Source: Gammaproteobacteria bacterium (lineage in GTDB: Bacteria > Pseudomonadota > Gammaproteobacteria > SMWH01). From it: 6,505 bases of DNA. Made by a program: the position numbers and the translations under genes. This document shows, piece by piece, positions 5,551-6,505 of the stretch (positions are counted from its first letter, which is position 1; each line of letters begins with the position of its first letter). The notes beneath the pieces are model-generated. The model was not told the DNA's origin and did not search any database. It worked only from the letters and a program-made list of their open reading frames with translations. The DNA is taken from positions 1-6,505 of the forward strand of contig SMWH01000136.1 in assembly GCA_004357005.1 (NCBI GenBank), read 5' to 3'.

Positions 5551-6400
5551 GGGCTATTTGTTTCCGGCCGGTGTCGAGCCAGTAGTGCTGGAGTTCGGCT
5601 ACGCGCCCAACTTCTGCCAGCAGTTCTTCCACGGGCGGGAAGTTGAAATCACGCTCGAGCAGGGTGGGTACGGCGCCAAAGTGCTCGTATGCCACGTTGA
5701 GCAGATCCCAGACGTTTTCGATAATGGCGGCGCCATGGGTATCGATGATCAGGTCTTCGGCCTCGTTGAAATGGCCGGCAACATGGAAATACGCCACGCG
5801 CTCACCGGGCAGGGCTTTCAGAAATTCCACCGCATCGTAGCGGTGGTTAACGCTGTTGACATAAATGTTGTTCACATCCAGCAACAGATCGCAGTCCGCC
5901 TCGTCCAGCACGGCCCGGAGAAACTCGATTTCCTTCATCTCCTGACCGGGTGCGGCGTAGTAGGAAACGTTTTCTACCGCGATGCGCTGTTCCAGGATCT
6001 CCTGGACGCGCTTGATGCGGTCGGCCACATAGTGGACGGCCTCATCTGTAAAGGGGATGGGCATGAGGTCGTACAAGTGACCGTCATCGCCGCAATAACT
6101 CAGGTGTTCGCTATAAGAACGAATCTGGTGTTCTTTCAGAAACGCTTTCAGATCCAGCAGAAACCGTTCGTCCAGCGGGGCGGGACTTCCCAGTGAAAGC
6201 GACAGCCCATGACAGATGAAGGGGTAGCGTTCGGTGAACCAGCGGAACTGGCGGCCGAGTTTGCCGCCGATGCCGATCCAGTTCTCCGGTGCGACCTCCA
6301 TGAAATCCACCGGCAACGGCCCGTGGTCGTGCAGCGGGCCCAGAAGGGCCCGCCGCAGACCAAGGCCTGCACCGCTAATTGCGTATTCGCGGTGACTCAT
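5540..6400 (-). CDS. hvfB: HvfB-like MNIO (DUF692) peptide-modifying iron oxygenase
   Basis: A 286-residue TIM-barrel enzyme of the multinuclear non-heme iron-dependent oxidase family (DUF692, relatives of MbnB and TglH). Such enzymes use a mixed-valence iron centre and O2 to remodel peptide cysteines; HvfB-type members, with HvfC, act on EGKCG motifs. Visible motifs in order: GAGLGLR (10-16), FMEVAPENW (33-41), ICHGLSLSLGS (62-72, His64), SEHLSY (97-102, His99), AVENVSYY (141-148, Glu143 and Asn144), LLLDVNNIYVNSVNH (172-186, Asp175), YFHVAGH (204-210, His206), IIDTHG (218-223, Asp220 and His222) and LLERDFN (247-253, Glu249). These cover the metal-binding positions expected of an active enzyme. 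An in-frame TGA two codons before the ATG fixes the earliest possible start. The gene follows the precursor stop by 24 bases without a clear ribosome site and overlaps hvfC by 11 bases. Confidence 0.93.
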   Translation of the reverse strand: MSHREYAISGAGLGLRRALLGPLHDHGPLPVDFMEVAPENWIGIGGKLGRQFRWFTERYPFICHGLSLSLGSPAPLDERFLLDLKAFLKEHQIRSYSEHLSYCGDDGHLYDLMPIPFTDEAVHYVADRIKRVQEILEQRIAVENVSYYAAPGQEMKEIEFLRAVLDEADCDLLLDVNNIYVNSVNHRYDAVEFLKALPGERVAYFHVAGHFNEAEDLIIDTHGAAIIENVWDLLNVAYEHFGAVPTLLERDFNFPPVEELLAEVGRVAELQHYWLDTGRKQIAHGG

Positions 6401-6424
6401 GCTTCAGTGACCAGGTTCAAGTGA

Positions 6425-6505
6425 TCAGGCGGCGCCGCACTTGCCTTCGCCGCATTTGCCTTCACCTTCATCTTCACCTTCGCCTTCACCTTCGCCTTCA
6501 CCTTC
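6425..6505 (-). CDS. hvfA: HvfA-like copper-binding RiPP precursor, C-terminal end (5' part outside window)
   Basis: Reading leftward from the right edge on the - strand, 26 codons are open to TGA (6425-6427). The peptide is five Glu-Gly pairs, then EDEGEGKCG, EGKCG and Ala-Ala. EGKCG is the signature core motif of HvfA-type precursors, whose cysteines are oxidised by HvfB/HvfC to oxazolone-thioamide or thiooxazole groups that bind copper. The cysteines are encoded at 6452-6454 and 6437-6439. The segment lies immediately before hvfB, as in known operons, so motif and position support each other. Known members start with an export signal, which would lie beyond the edge; the start, leader and any further core motifs are unseen. 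The acidic Glu-Gly run may serve as a linker or extra metal-binding tract, which is inference. The gene symbol is by family resemblance. Confidence 0.87.
   Translation of the reverse strand, partial: EGEGEGEGEGEDEGEGKCGEGKCGAA
6458..6505 (-). repeat. GAAGGY hexanucleotide repeat in the RiPP precursor
   Basis: On the - strand the sequence is a run of six-base units GAAGGT and GAAGGC, nearly alternating, with one altered unit (GAAGAT at 6470-6475). It encodes (Glu-Gly)n just upstream of the EGKCG core motifs and runs off the window edge, so the number of units is unknown. The unit length keeps the frame whatever the copy number. Confidence 0.93.

Noticed and set aside
5549..6196. Open frame of 215 codons on the + strand opposite hvfB
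   Set aside because: It is an antisense shadow of the well-supported DUF692 gene, with no recognisable motif and no ribosome site.

Overview
The window reads as a stretch of chromosome from a gammaproteobacterium with moderately high G+C content, outside the enteric group. The evidence is the close similarity of its glutaredoxin, RNase T and PyrC-type dihydroorotase to gammaproteobacterial families, and a REP-like palindrome (core GGAGCGGCTTTCCAGCCGC) of the kind common in pseudomonads and relatives. From memory, grxD, rnt and pyrC also lie close together in Pseudomonas, so the left half looks like conserved housekeeping synteny. A species cannot be named from this sequence.

Left part (1-2854): the 3' end of a hydantoinase B/oxoprolinase-type gene (+), then a monothiol CGFS glutaredoxin (grxD, +) with a strong Shine-Dalgarno sequence. 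A short REP-like cluster separates grxD from the convergent RNase T gene (rnt, -). The start codon of rnt lies 6 bp from that of a divergent TraB/GumN-family exported protein (+), whose mature N-terminus carries an in-frame 12-bp tandem repeat encoding Gln-Asp-Thr-Gly. Middle (2848-4270): dihydroorotase pyrC (-), overlapping the end of the TraB gene by 7 bp, then a divergent 50-residue DUF5989 membrane protein (+), then a compact nested inverted repeat holding a strong bidirectional terminator.

Right part (4271-6505, all - strand): a compact RiPP operon of the hvfABCX (bufferin/oxazolin-like) type. Transcription runs leftward: the C-terminal end of an HvfA-like precursor with two EGKCG core motifs after a Glu-Gly repeat (cut by the window edge), HvfB (DUF692/MNIO multinuclear iron oxygenase), HvfC (DUF2063 partner, overlapping hvfB by 11 bp) and HvfX (DoxX-family membrane protein). 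From the known family, HvfB with HvfC oxidises the cysteines of the EGKCG motifs to heterocycles or thioamides, producing an exported copper-binding peptide. The role of HvfX is less certain. The operon probably ends at the terminator at 4211-4236. This is the most notable system in the window. It belongs to a recently described class, and its novelty here would lie in the precursor peptide and its context.
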